A stretch of 20,792 bases of DNA from Stentor coeruleus (GCA_001970955.1 MPUH01001219.1:1-20792), one strand, 5' to 3'. Shown: positions 6,869 through 16,047, counted from the stretch's first letter. Notes: generated by a model from the letters alone, not told the origin. Numbers and translations: made by a program.

Positions 6869-9160
6869 CTACCACACCTTAGTCATATACACTAACTGCC
6901 CTTGGCATTTCCTACAACAACTTTGCTCAAAACAATCAAAGCACACTCTACACCCATTCAAACACCACAAATCATTTAATTTCTTATAATTACTATTCCC
7001 ACAAACCTCACATTTCACATACTCTTTCAATAACTCCAATCTAACTTTCCTTATATCATCTTTACTAAACCCATCAACCCCATCTCTTAACATAACCATC
7101 CAACATTTTTTACATATCAAACCAATTTTTTTATCAAAAACATTAATAAAATTCAATATCATTGTTTCAATTTCACACTTTTTACATATTGCTTTTTCTG
7201 TATGTATATCTATTTTTATAACTTTTCCACAATTACATTCAAAACCTGATGATAAAGATGATATTGCAATACAAGTTTTACATATTTTCGATGAACATTC
7301 TGATGAATGTTTGAAATAATTTTGATTAGAAAGTTCAGAGGAACAAAGTGAACAGAAGGATTTGTTTTCACAGAATGTTTTATATTGGATTGAGTATTTT
7401 TGACCTAATGAAGTTTGTAAGAAGGAAGAAATGAGGATTTTTTTTGGGCATGATGGGCAAGGGAGAGAAAGAAAGTTAATATCACTTTTTTGGACTTGAG
7501 GTGAATTTAACCAAGATAGGAAGAGAGATTCAAGACATGTGAGGTGAAAATAACAGGATAAAGTGTTGAAAAAATCAGGGTTAGGCTTTTTACATGATTC
7601 GCAGAGTAAATGGTCGTTGAGGATATCATAATTATTGAATAGGGTTGAAGATAATTTGGTAGGGATGATGTTTTTAGAATATTTACTCTTAAGCAATCTA
7701 ATACTTTTCATCATCTCCATATGATCAATAAAACACTGATCATTCTGCATAAGTTTCCCTATTGCATCCCTACTTATTGATGCAAATATCAAACACAACT
7801 CAATTAAAATCTCTTCTCTCAATTTAATCTCCATCTCATTTTCCATATCAAAACTCTTCATTCTTATACAATTTTGTATCTGCCTACTAACCCCTTTTAC
7901 TATATCATAATTATCTTCAAATTGATGATTATTTGTTATCAGAACCGTTATATTATACAAATCCTTCTCTTTTATAGCCAAAAAATTCAATTCAACCCTA
8001 TCAAAATCAGCATTTCCATTCAGTTTTTCTCTACAAAAAACATTATGATTTTCATTTTCACTTCTTATAACAACAGACGTCACCCCAAAAGCTTTACTTA
8101 ATACCAATAAATCCTTAAACTCTCCAAAACCATTACAATTTGTATATTCCTCCACATCTTCAATATTCATATAAATTTCTTTTAACAATTTATCAAGTTC
8201 TTTAACAAATTTTTCCAAATCAAAAATTTTCAGTTTATATCTGCGTTTAAGTCTAATATGAGACATTGTATAATAATTTTCAAAGCTGGATATTACATGT
8301 TTTTTATATGAAAGATTAGAATTGAGTTTAAAAGATTCAATAATTCCAACAGCAAAAGCACGTATATGATTTTTATCTTTATTTATTCCAATACAATGAG
8401 CATATGTGCATTTGAGTTCTTGTATAACTCCAATATCTAAATTTAACATAGAAATATCGGTTCTTTTAGAAATTGTCCCACATTTTTCATCATAGTCATG
8501 AACTTTTGGGAAAAAATTTTTTGATTTGTGGACAGGTTCGGTAAGGTCTAAGATTCTTATTACGTCACTGATTTCAGTGACTTCGCTATACATTTCAGTA
8601 TGGTCTTCTTTAGGCCTTTCCATACAAAAATTATTTTCTTCAAGTTTTTTGGTTGGGTTTACTGTAAGCAGTTTGTTTAAACTTTTTTTCGCCCCTTCAA
8701 TTCCATTTTTTTCTCTTGAACTCGATATGCTTGGGTTTTTATCGATATGTTTGGATTGAAAATTAGTTGTCCGACTAGTNTTTTCTCTTGAACTCGATAT
8801 GCTTGGGTTTTTATCGATATGTTTGGATTGAAAATTAGTTGTCCGACTAGTTAAGAATAGTGGGGAGTCAGGATTTGATGGGATTTTTTGATGATTAAAA
8901 GTACGTCCTCCTGCTGAAGGTGAACATGTTTTTTTGGAATTCAGGTTTTTATAAGTATTTTCATAGGATCTTATTTCTAAATTCTCTACTTTACCATGAT
9001 TTTGAGGTAACAGTTTTTCATCTTGGTGCTTAGTTGTCTTTGAATCCGTCCGGCTTATCACTATTTTTATTTGTGGACGTTTATCTTTCATTCCTAAAGC
9101 TTTAGGCGATGTACTTTTTGAAAATGCTGAGGGTTTAGAAGTTTTAAGAGTTGAAGCCAT
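6869..9160 (-). CDS. Otubain-like pseudoenzyme with RBR/RING-like zinc-binding region
   Basis: As assembled, 763 residues; about 739 if the repeat around the single N at 8780 is an assembly error. Residues 1-245 are basic and disordered. Residues about 250-410 look like an otubain (OTU, peptidase C65) fold: NKDKNHIRAFAVGIIESF (260-277) aligns with the catalytic D-G-N-C helix of OTUB proteins, and FKDLLVLSKAFGVTSVVIR (348-366) with the later helix-strand. Asp262 and Asn264 remain but the catalytic Cys is His265, and the His of the last strand is missing (KEKDLYNITVL, 397-407). The C-terminal third is Cys-rich. C520-x2-C-x12-C-x2-H-x2-C, then C568-x2-C571, resembles RING1 of RBR ligases but lacks one ligand; further CxxC pairs lie at 603, 627, 659 and 683. 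The last module C733-x3-C-x2-C-x2-C with C748/C749-C752 matches the ends of the array proteins at 12.5 kb. I infer a non-catalytic ubiquitin-related scaffold; ligase activity cannot be excluded. Confidence 0.75.
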   Translation of the reverse strand: MASTLKTSKPSAFSKSTSPKALGMKDKRPQIKIVISRTDSKTTKHQDEKLLPQNHGKVENLEIRSYENTYKNLNSKKTCSPSAGGRTFNHQKIPSNPDSPLFLTSRTTNFQSKHIDKNPSISSSREXTSRTTNFQSKHIDKNPSISSSREKNGIEGAKKSLNKLLTVNPTKKLEENNFCMERPKEDHTEMYSEVTEISDVIRILDLTEPVHKSKNFFPKVHDYDEKCGTISKRTDISMLNLDIGVIQELKCTYAHCIGINKDKNHIRAFAVGIIESFKLNSNLSYKKHVISSFENYYTMSHIRLKRRYKLKIFDLEKFVKELDKLLKEIYMNIEDVEEYTNCNGFGEFKDLLVLSKAFGVTSVVIRSENENHNVFCREKLNGNADFDRVELNFLAIKEKDLYNITVLITNNHQFEDNYDIVKGVSRQIQNCIRMKSFDMENEMEIKLREEILIELCLIFASISRDAIGKLMQNDQCFIDHMEMMKSIRLLKSKYSKNIIPTKLSSTLFNNYDILNDHLLCESCKKPNPDFFNTLSCYFHLTCLESLFLSWLNSPQVQKSDINFLSLPCPSCPKKILISSFLQTSLGQKYSIQYKTFCENKSFCSLCSSELSNQNYFKHSSECSSKICKTCIAISSLSSGFECNCGKVIKIDIHTEKAICKKCEIETMILNFINVFDKKIGLICKKCWMVMLRDGVDGFSKDDIRKVRLELLKEYVKCEVCGNSNYKKLNDLWCLNGCRVCFDCFEQSCCRKCQGQLVYMTKVW
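8709..8851. repeat. 71-bp direct repeat flanking one N (likely assembly join)
   Basis: Positions 8709-8779 and 8781-8851 are identical over 71 bp and separated only by the N at 8780. This is what is left when two contigs that overlap by 71 bp are joined as if they had a one-base gap. With the N the unit is 72 bp (24 codons), so the reading frame of the host gene is kept and 24 residues are duplicated. A true tandem duplication is possible but would not explain the N. Confidence 0.9.
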
Positions 9161-10669
9161 TTATAGTCAAAAAATTGTTGAGCAAAACTTAGATTAAATC
9201 ATACTGATATAAATTATTTTGCAAAGAAATATTCCAATTATAAAAATCAAGTATGCTTTGCAAATTATTTTGATTATTATATAAAAGCTAATAAATCCTG
9301 AAATAACTTGTTATTGATATAAGAAATTACAAGAACTGATGTTTATCAGACTTTAATTAAATTTACTATTAGATTATATCAAAATCTTATAAAAAATAAG
9401 TACTATGGTAAAATCCACCTTTAACCATAAAAAAGCCTATCTTATATCAAGCATTAAAAATACCATATAAACTCTCCTATTAAAATATTTTAAAAACCCA
9501 CTATCCTAAATATAAAAAGCTTTTATAGTCTATAAAAAAATTATATTATTTTATCTTAATAATAATATTTTTAACTTCCCGTTCTGTAACTTTAATATGA
9601 AAAGTTGAGCATTTAAACATAGCCTAATTGTCTTAGCCCAAATTGGCCCATAATATTTTTACCAATAAGATACATACAAGGTAGCATCTAGGTGAGCTTG
9701 CGAATGCTGAGAAAAATTTAAACCTTGCGACAATTTAATCTCAGTAGACATAAAGTTTTTCTATGTAATTTCTATGTTTTCTATCAGAATTTCTTATTTT
9801 ACGTTGAAATCCTCAAAAAAAGTTATATTTTCCTACACTAAAGTCATTATCTCATATATAACTTCTTCAATAATAGTCCTAAGTAAGAAAAATTATTTTT
9901 TTCAACCGCTTTATCCTAATCTTCTTCAAAATCTCATAATCATAACTTTCCTTAAAAACTTACTATAAAAAACTATTTTCACTTCTATTAACAAACAAAC
10001 ATCTCCTAATCATATCAATAATATCATTAAAATACATATAACTAAACTGCTTTAATTTCCCTCACGCATATTTCAAAACTTCAGCAAAATTTCCCAACAT
10101 TAAAAATCTTAGTAAATTCATGTCTTTACATACAAAAAAACCCAACTTCTCTACTAATTTCCAATTTCCACCTTTTTATAAATCAAATTCTATATCTCCC
10201 AACTCCAAAAACCTTATCATCATATATTGACAACAATTTCACCCTTTACAAGTGGTTTTTTCATTAATCATTTCATCATATTCAATCATCCCACAACTAA
10301 TCAAAATGCCTCACAACATCCAAGTGTATATTTCCTTAATTCAAAAGCTCAGCCTTATATTTCTTAATATCTTGAAAATTATACAAAAAACTTTCCTATT
10401 TCTTCACCAAGTCTTCTTATATAATTATCACTTTCCTAATACCTTTAGTGTACTTTTTTCAAAGTTAAAATACCTTATATTTTATCAAAAGCTATAAATA
10501 CAACCAATAAAATCTCCTTATCTATAACATCTTCAGTTTAAGTATTTATGTTTATAATATTTCTAGAACTTATTTATAATCTCTGTGTCTTATAATCTAT
10601 TATTATTCAAGTATTTTTTAATATTATTGACAATCTATGGATTCATATATAAAATTACTTATAATTAGA
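9161..10669. other. 1.5-kb gene-free region, mostly G-depleted on the plus strand
   Basis: This lies upstream of the otubain-like gene (minus) and downstream of the small gene at 10670. From about 9360 to 10640 the plus strand is strongly depleted in G (10141-10200: 0 G, 19 C), apart from a window at about 9560-9760 with more balanced G and C, described separately as a candidate RNA. Open frames here encode only hydrophobic Ile/Phe/Ser-rich strings expected from the T/A/C bias, so I call no protein gene. Confidence 0.55.
9590..9760 (+). ncRNA. Candidate structured RNA (tentative)
   Basis: Within the G-depleted intergenic stretch this segment stands out by higher and balanced G+C. It can fold: AGCAT (9683-9687) pairs with ATGCT (9704-9708), and CTGAGA (9707-9712) with TCTCAG (9739-9744), the latter extended inside by AAATT/AATTT. 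CTTGCGA occurs twice (9697-9703 and 9724-9730). A T5 run at 9756-9760 follows the second hairpin by about 12 bases, as a Pol III terminator could. I recognise no tRNA, snRNA or SRP signature. Strand and ends are guesses. Confidence 0.25.
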
Positions 10670-11005
10670 CTATAATGTGAGTCTTTTAGTAGTCCTTCGA
10701 ATAAATGGTAATTGAAGAACAACCTGTTTACTCTGTGTCGACATTTCGTCACGGATATTTACTAATGATATAGCGTCTTCAAGGATTTCCAATATTCTTG
10801 GAAGTTGTTTGTTTAGGAATTGTACTGATTCTTTGCAAGTATCTGAAGGTAATGTGAACATATACATGTGGCATTTTGGAATTAAGATGGAAGTTTGTTT
10901 TGTGAAAGGGTTTTTTGGAGAATATGGGGCGCTGTCTACAGTCTCGCGATCACTAGAGAAGTTAAGAGAGTCTCTTGATTTCTCTAAGCTAGCAGCAAAG
11001 TCCAT
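10670..11005 (-). CDS. Small hypothetical protein
   Basis: A 111-residue frame starting at an ATG (11003-11005) that follows AT-rich sequence and ending at TAG. I recognise no family. The N-terminal 40 residues are Ser/Asp-rich and probably disordered. Residues about 42-95 look folded: a hydrophobic segment (PKCHMYMFTLP), then an amphipathic helix (ESVQFLNKQLPRILEILEDAISLV), followed by a basic end. The composition is that of a normal protein, unlike the surrounding spurious frames. Its upstream DNA on the plus strand is G-rich and C-poor, hence G-depleted on its own strand, the same signature seen upstream of the well-supported genes here. Both points support a real gene. The overlapping plus-strand frame at 10809-11021 is best taken as its shadow. 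Confidence 0.55.
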   Translation of the reverse strand: MDFAASLEKSRDSLNFSSDRETVDSAPYSPKNPFTKQTSILIPKCHMYMFTLPSDTCKESVQFLNKQLPRILEILEDAISLVNIRDEMSTQSKQVVLQLPFIRRTTKRLTL

Positions 11006-12493
11006 TAATATGTATTATTAATGGCTATTATTTGAGGTACATAATATGGAAAGACTTTATACTAGAAATTCTGTATTTTTAAAAGTTAATTTTATATTAG
11101 ATGATAGAAAGAATAAGATTAAGTTAAGGGAGGGTTTAATAAGAAATGTGGATATAATTAAAGGATTGTTTTTATGAAAAGATGGGATGATTTTGGCAAG
11201 GTTATTGGAAAATAAGATGATTTGAATGAAGATAAAAATCAAGTGGCTCGGTAGGAAGATTATGATGATTGGCTAGGAAGTAAATTTTGGTTTTGAAATC
11301 GTAGATTTTGAATAAGTGATATGATACAATTGTAATTTGATAGTAAAATATAAGAAATTCATATAATTAATGGAAATCCATGATTAAAGGTTTAGAGTTC
11401 TTTCTTGGAATTTATGTGGAAATTTTATAGTATGGTTTATGTAAGAGGTCAAGATAATCTGTAAACTGATTGTTTGTGAATAGGAAGGTTAATGCATTAT
11501 ACACAAAGTTTATATTTTAGGTTTTTAGCTGTGTAAAGATTTTTTTATGTGTAAAAATGGGTGTTAGGGTGTTAAGGGTGTTAGAGAAAGTGTTAAAATC
11601 TGTTGGAAGGGCTTTTTTAACAGGAAAACAGGGATGATTTTTTTTTGGTTGAATTCATGATTTTGATATTTGGAAATTTTTAGAATTGTGAGAGTTGGTT
11701 GTTACAGAAGGAGTTTAATTTGTTCTTAATGAGTTTTGGTTATGCTGAGGCTTTTGGCTTTGAATGAGGGAACTTGTTTGTCATTTCTGACAACAATTTT
11801 AATTATGTTTATCAGTAATATTATTTAAAATTAATTTCAGGACTTTTAACTTTTGATGATGTAAGCATTTTAGATTGAAAAATCAATTGAAAATCAAGAA
11901 TTATTGAGTTGAGTGAACTTCCTGTTATAGCAAAACAAATGCAATTTAATGTTTTATAATAATTTTTTGTTGAACTAAATCATCATTTACAGCTTTGAAT
12001 ATCAAACAAAGCCAATTAAGGATAAAAATCAGAAATATATAAGTCATAAATAAACAAAAACACATAAAAACATTTAAAAACCTTAAAAAAATACAAATCA
12101 AGCAAAAAATGAAAGCAAATCCATAATTTCTAAAATCCAACAAAGAACCCATCAAAATTTCCAGACCAATTTGCATTAAAATCAGCACAGCATCCCCTAA
12201 TCATTCACCCTCATCAGAGAAAATCATCTTCAAATCCTAATAAAATTTATAAATTTTTATAAGAAAAACCATAATCCCATACATTAATCAGCATAAAAAT
12301 CTTTTCAAAATAAATCATTACCATCTATCCAATATCCTACAAAAAGTCACATTGTTTATAACCCCCTAATAAAATCTATATATCTTCACCTAATACTTTA
12401 AAAAATTTATAACATCCTACCTTAATCAAAACATCATCATCATCATCTCATCCTTCCTAAAAAATGTCTACATTAAACTAACTAATAATACAA
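11006..12493. promoter_or_regulatory. Divergent intergenic region with skew switch near 11930
   Basis: This separates the small minus-strand gene from the first member of the tandem array. To about 11900 the plus strand is G-rich and C-poor (11521-11580: 19 G, 1 C); from about 11940 to 12490 it is C-rich and G-poor (12361-12420: 0 G, 15 C). Minus-strand frames at 11057-11242 and 11946-12188 give hydrophobic low-complexity strings and are rejected as genes. A short upstream frame, ATG TCT ACA TTA AAC TAA (12464-12481), ends 12 bp before the array gene's start. A (CAT)n-like ATCATCATCATC run lies near 12432-12446. Confidence 0.55.
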
Positions 12494-14418
12494 ATGGCAA
12501 ATTTAATAACTCCAAAAACATCTTTCGATCACCCTAGCATGCCTGGAATATCCAAAGAATCAATATTCACAGGTTTTGGCAACTTTAGTCTAACATGCAG
12601 TATTGGGATTATAGAAACTTTGATAATTTACTCTACTCAAAAAAGCCAAAGAATATTCAATCAAATAAAGCAAGCATTTTATTCGCGTAAAGATCATGTG
12701 AATGGATATGCTGGTAATTACAATTGGGGTATTTATGCAAATGCTTTTTATGAGATTATAGAAACATTATCAAATAATCAGTATGAAATTATTAGAAGGT
12801 TAGAATGGTTGCATATATATGCAAATTGTAATGATGATAAATATAAAGGAGGACTTGAGAAAGGAATGAAATTGCTTATGGCCACATTGTTTGATGATGA
12901 TAATGATGTAGTAAATGCGATAATAGCTAGCAATGAAAATCAGAAAATATGCCAAATTATGCCGAAAATCAGTGGAATTTTCAAAGTGAAGTTTATTGTA
13001 ATAGAGAATTATGTTAGAAAAGAATACCCCCCCAACGCCGAAGATCGTCCTGTGATTTATTTAAGGTTTGGAAATAAAGAGTCATCTGTTTTGTATACAA
13101 ATGAAATGATAGAAGTTTGGAATTTACCTAATTTTGATATAGAAAGGCTTGAAAGACCTCCGTTTATGTCGATAACTAATATTGGTCTTAGACAAACAAT
13201 CCCACCAGGGCTCTTAGGAAATACTCATTCAAGTTCTCAAGGAAATCATTATTATAGAAGTATACTAGAGAATCCTTTAGGTAAAGACTCAAAAAATATA
13301 CCTGATCATTATCAAACAGTTTCTTCTAGTAAACCAAACATGCATCAAATGCTTCCTAGCATTAATAGCACAACAGGGCAAAAACCTAATTATATAAGTA
13401 ATCCTCCAAATCAAAATTACTCGCAACCAAATTTACCTAATCTAAATATTTCACAAAAATCTTCAGTGTCACAAATCCATAACTATGCAACAATTGATTC
13501 TTTTAATACTCATGATAACAGTGGAACTAAATTTGGGTCTATAAAATCATCAATTCCAATTCCTAGGGATATCATGAACTTAATTAAAATCATGGGAGAA
13601 GCTTTAGAAGAAAAAAAAATTTATAGTGAAAAACTTGCTATCTCTGCTAAGAAAATCATGAGTAATCATGAAGAATTTCAAAACATGAGGCTTATTTCAA
13701 ATATGGTAAATAAGCCTGTTCGTAATACTTATGAGGAAAATTTCGATATATATAAAAATTTTGAAAATACCCCTTATAATATTCCGTTGCAAAAGTCTTC
13801 AAGTGTTAAAATTCATTATGATCATGGACATAGTGACCTGAGTACATTTAATGAAGTTTATCCTCCATCTATTCAAAAAAGTCAAAATATACCAAAAGAA
13901 GAATTAAGCCCTAGTCAATATACACCAATAGAAACTTATCCTATATCTACCCCTATTATTCAAATTATCCTATATCTACCCCTATTATTCAAAGTAGTCA
14001 ATATACATCTACAGAAATTTATAATGCATCTCTCCCTAATAAACAATATGCAACTAAAGAAGCTGTTTATCCTAAATCTATTGCTGATGGTGTTAAATTT
14101 ATACCTAGTATTCGCCAAATTCCTAAAGAAAAATTTATTGCCAAAATAGGAAATTCTAATCAGCCTGCTGGAGTAGCATATCAGAATAGTTTTAATCCTA
14201 CAGCAGGAAAACAAATATGTGATTATGAAAGAAAATATGTCAACAAAGAAAATTTCGGAGTTGTAAATTGCCCTGAGAAATGCAGAGTTTGTAATGAATG
14301 TAGAACAGAAAATATTGATCAATGTGTTTTATGTGAAGGTCATTATTCAAAAAACCAAAAGTTTGATTTAGATATTATAAAGAAAAGTATTCAAGATGTT
14401 AAATACTTTAGACATTGA
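12494..14418 (+). pseudogene. Array paralogue 1: pseudo-otubain/zinc-module protein, frame broken by a 29-bp duplication
   Basis: The N-terminal domain (about 20-226) is the array's otubain-like fold: GFGNFSLTC (27-35) sits at the catalytic D-G-N-C position but has Phe31 for Cys; GGLEKGMKLL (119-128) and IFKVKFIVIE (162-171) match the later helix and strand; the final strand KESSVLY (195-201) lacks the catalytic His. PPFMS (222-226) closes the domain. A Pro/Asn/Ser-rich linker and a 55-residue helical module (about 353-408) follow. The uninterrupted frame then runs into unrelated sequence and stops at 14149. The cause is a perfect 29-bp tandem duplication (13936-13964, 13965-13993). Discounting one copy keeps frame through the Cys-rich C-terminal module to TGA at 14416-14418, a protein of 631 residues. 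So the gene is either freshly broken, polymorphic, or mis-assembled. Function is unknown; catalysis is unlikely. Confidence 0.78.
13936..13993. repeat. Perfect 29-bp tandem duplication
   Basis: Two identical adjacent 29-bp copies (13936-13964 and 13965-13993, each beginning TTATCCTATATC and ending TATTCAAA). Because 29 is not a multiple of three, the second copy shifts the host gene out of frame. The lack of any difference between the copies means the event is recent or an assembly artefact. The length rules out the 15-nt intron class as an explanation. Confidence 0.95.
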
Positions 14419-14619
14419 TTTTTAATATATGAGTATGAATTGTAGATAAATATATCTCTATCTTAATATCAGGTAAATAAATTGAATATTTTAAACTTTT
14501 ATTAAATTTAAAAAACATAATCATATACCTTAATATAAATTCAAATATATCATCACAAATTTCTTCCTAAATCCATTTTCCTTCAATTAAAATCTTCTAT
14601 ATTTTATCATACTATATAA

Positions 14620-15750
14620 ATGTCAAGACTAGGACCTTTTAAAAATCACTTTTACTCGCCTCTGATACAGCAAATTACTTCAGAAATGCTATTCTCAGGT
14701 ACAGGACATTTCAGTATAACATGTTGTGTCAGTATACTCGAAACTCTTATTCGATACTCTATGCAACCAAGTTTAAAAGTTTACAATCATATAAAACAAG
14801 CTTTTGAATCATATATGCAATATATACAAATCTACGCAAATAATTATAATAATCAACAAGAAATCAATTATTTCTTTGATATTTTCAATCAATTAATAAG
14901 TAATGAACGTACATTAGTAGATAAATTGAAATTATTGCATGGTTATGTCAAAAACCCTTGTGAAAATTACAAAAGGGGATTAGAAAAAGGTATGAAGTTT
15001 CTTATAGCTGGGCTTTTTGGAAATGATATAGAAACTATAAATGCGATATTATTTAACAATGAGGCTCAGAAATTAGGTCAGATTTTTATGAAACTCAGTG
15101 ATTATTTTAGAATAAAGTTTATTGTATTAGAAAGAGATCAAATAAAAGAATATATGCCAATAACAGAAGATATTCCTATTGTGTTTGTAAAATATATAAT
15201 AAGAGAGTCATCAGTTCTATATACTGAAGATATGAATGAAATAGAGAACTCAGTTTATTTTAATCCTAAAAAGCTTGAAGAGTTCCCTTTTATGGATAAA
15301 CGTTATAGTAATCAAGGATATGCAGGACTAAATCCAGGATCAAAAATTTCTGACTTTTATTCTGGATCTAATAATATAAGCCAATGGAATAGTCATTTAT
15401 CAAATATCTCTTTTAATAATAACAATTTGATAAGTGAAAGGAATACAAGCTATCCTAATTATAATTATAATAGACGCAACCCAGATTATAATTGTGGAGT
15501 TCAAGCTAATATGACCAATGTCCCTTATGAAAAACTTATAAATCCTACTGCTGGAAAACAAATATGTGATTATGAAAGAAAATATATCACAAAAGAAAAG
15601 TTTGGGATTGTAAAATGCTCTGAGAACTGCAGAATTTGTAATGAATGCAGAGCAGAGAATATTGATCAGTGTGTTATATGTGAAGGGTATTATTCTGAAA
15701 ATCAAAAAAATGCTTTGATAGCTATAAGAGATAGTTTTAGAAATATTTAG
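14620..15750 (+). CDS. Array paralogue 2: short pseudo-otubain/zinc-module protein
   Basis: A complete 376-residue member. The otubain-like domain (about 20-226) aligns with paralogue 1 without gaps up to the ESSVLY strand: GTGHFSITC (27-35) has Thr, His and Phe at the Asp, Asn and Cys positions, and RESSVLY (195-201) lacks the His. PFMD replaces PFMS near 225. A short Asn/Tyr/Ser-rich linker leads directly to the C-terminal Cys module: C316-x16-C333-x3-C337-x2-C340-x2-C343-x7-C351-x2-C354, seven Cys plus a nearby conserved Tyr/His, suited to bind one or two zinc ions in a RING- or ribbon-like fold. The 55-residue helical module of its neighbours is absent. The start ATG directly follows ATATAA; stop is TAG. 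It lies about 200 bp after paralogue 1. A role as an inactive ubiquitin binder is inference. Confidence 0.85.
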   Translation: MSRLGPFKNHFYSPLIQQITSEMLFSGTGHFSITCCVSILETLIRYSMQPSLKVYNHIKQAFESYMQYIQIYANNYNNQQEINYFFDIFNQLISNERTLVDKLKLLHGYVKNPCENYKRGLEKGMKFLIAGLFGNDIETINAILFNNEAQKLGQIFMKLSDYFRIKFIVLERDQIKEYMPITEDIPIVFVKYIIRESSVLYTEDMNEIENSVYFNPKKLEEFPFMDKRYSNQGYAGLNPGSKISDFYSGSNNISQWNSHLSNISFNNNNLISERNTSYPNYNYNRRNPDYNCGVQANMTNVPYEKLINPTAGKQICDYERKYITKEKFGIVKCSENCRICNECRAENIDQCVICEGYYSENQKNALIAIRDSFRNI

Positions 15751-16047
15751 TAATTTTAGTAAAGGGATTCTATTAATTGATTATTTATATAATACTCTAT
15801 ATTTATTGTAAATTTATTTCATTGATTCTTTAGAAAAACCTTATGTATTTACCTGCTAATAAAATCTTAAATATATTAATTTTCATTTTAACCCTACCAA
15901 CATCAAATAATACACTAAAAGCATAATATTTTTTATTCAATATTAAATAAACTCAATCATACTTCTTTAATTCCTCATGATCTACTCAAACTATAGTCTT
16001 AACCCAAATTTCCCAAAAATGTCTATAATCTACAACTTATAATATAA
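15751..16047. other. Spacer between array paralogues 2 and 3
   Basis: About 300 bp of AT-rich sequence; the latter two thirds are G-poor on the plus strand, like other upstream regions here. A short frame ATG TCT ATA ATC TAC AAC TTA TAA (16019-16042) ends 5 bp before the start of paralogue 3, at almost the same place as the one before paralogue 1. Confidence 0.5.

Noticed and set aside
6741..6989. Plus-strand open frame of 82 codons
   Set aside because: It overlaps the 3' end of the minus-strand otubain-like gene, lacks a normal ATG start and has only low-complexity composition.
7874..8759. Plus-strand frames at 7874-8101 and 8526-8759
   Set aside because: They are shadows of the minus-strand gene, with hydrophobic or biased content that follows from the base skew.
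9774..10497. Plus-strand frames of 64 and 81 codons, Ile/Phe/Ser-rich, resembling membrane proteins
   Set aside because: G-free T/A/C-rich DNA encodes such hydrophobic strings by chance; there are no credible starts or family features.
10809..11021. Plus-strand 70-codon frame
   Set aside because: It overlaps the minus-strand frame 10670-11005, which has better composition and fits the skew pattern; it starts without ATG context.
11946..12188. Minus-strand 80-codon hydrophobic frame
   Set aside because: It is the complement of an A/C-rich promoter-like block, where hydrophobic content is expected. The same applies to the 61-codon frame at 11057-11242.
13936..13993. The 29-bp duplication as a retained intron
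   Set aside because: It has no GT...AG borders of the 15-nt class and is an exact copy of adjacent coding sequence.
13960..14322. Minus-strand open frame of 120 codons, similar to another at 15400-15705
   Set aside because: Both are antisense to the Cys-rich modules of paralogues 1 and 2. Their similarity to each other follows from conservation of the sense strand.
14416..14418. TGA as a sense codon (Blepharisma-type code)
   Set aside because: Reading it as a stop gives an end matching the other paralogues, tryptophan is TGG throughout, and TAA and TAG also end genes at expected places, so the standard code suffices.
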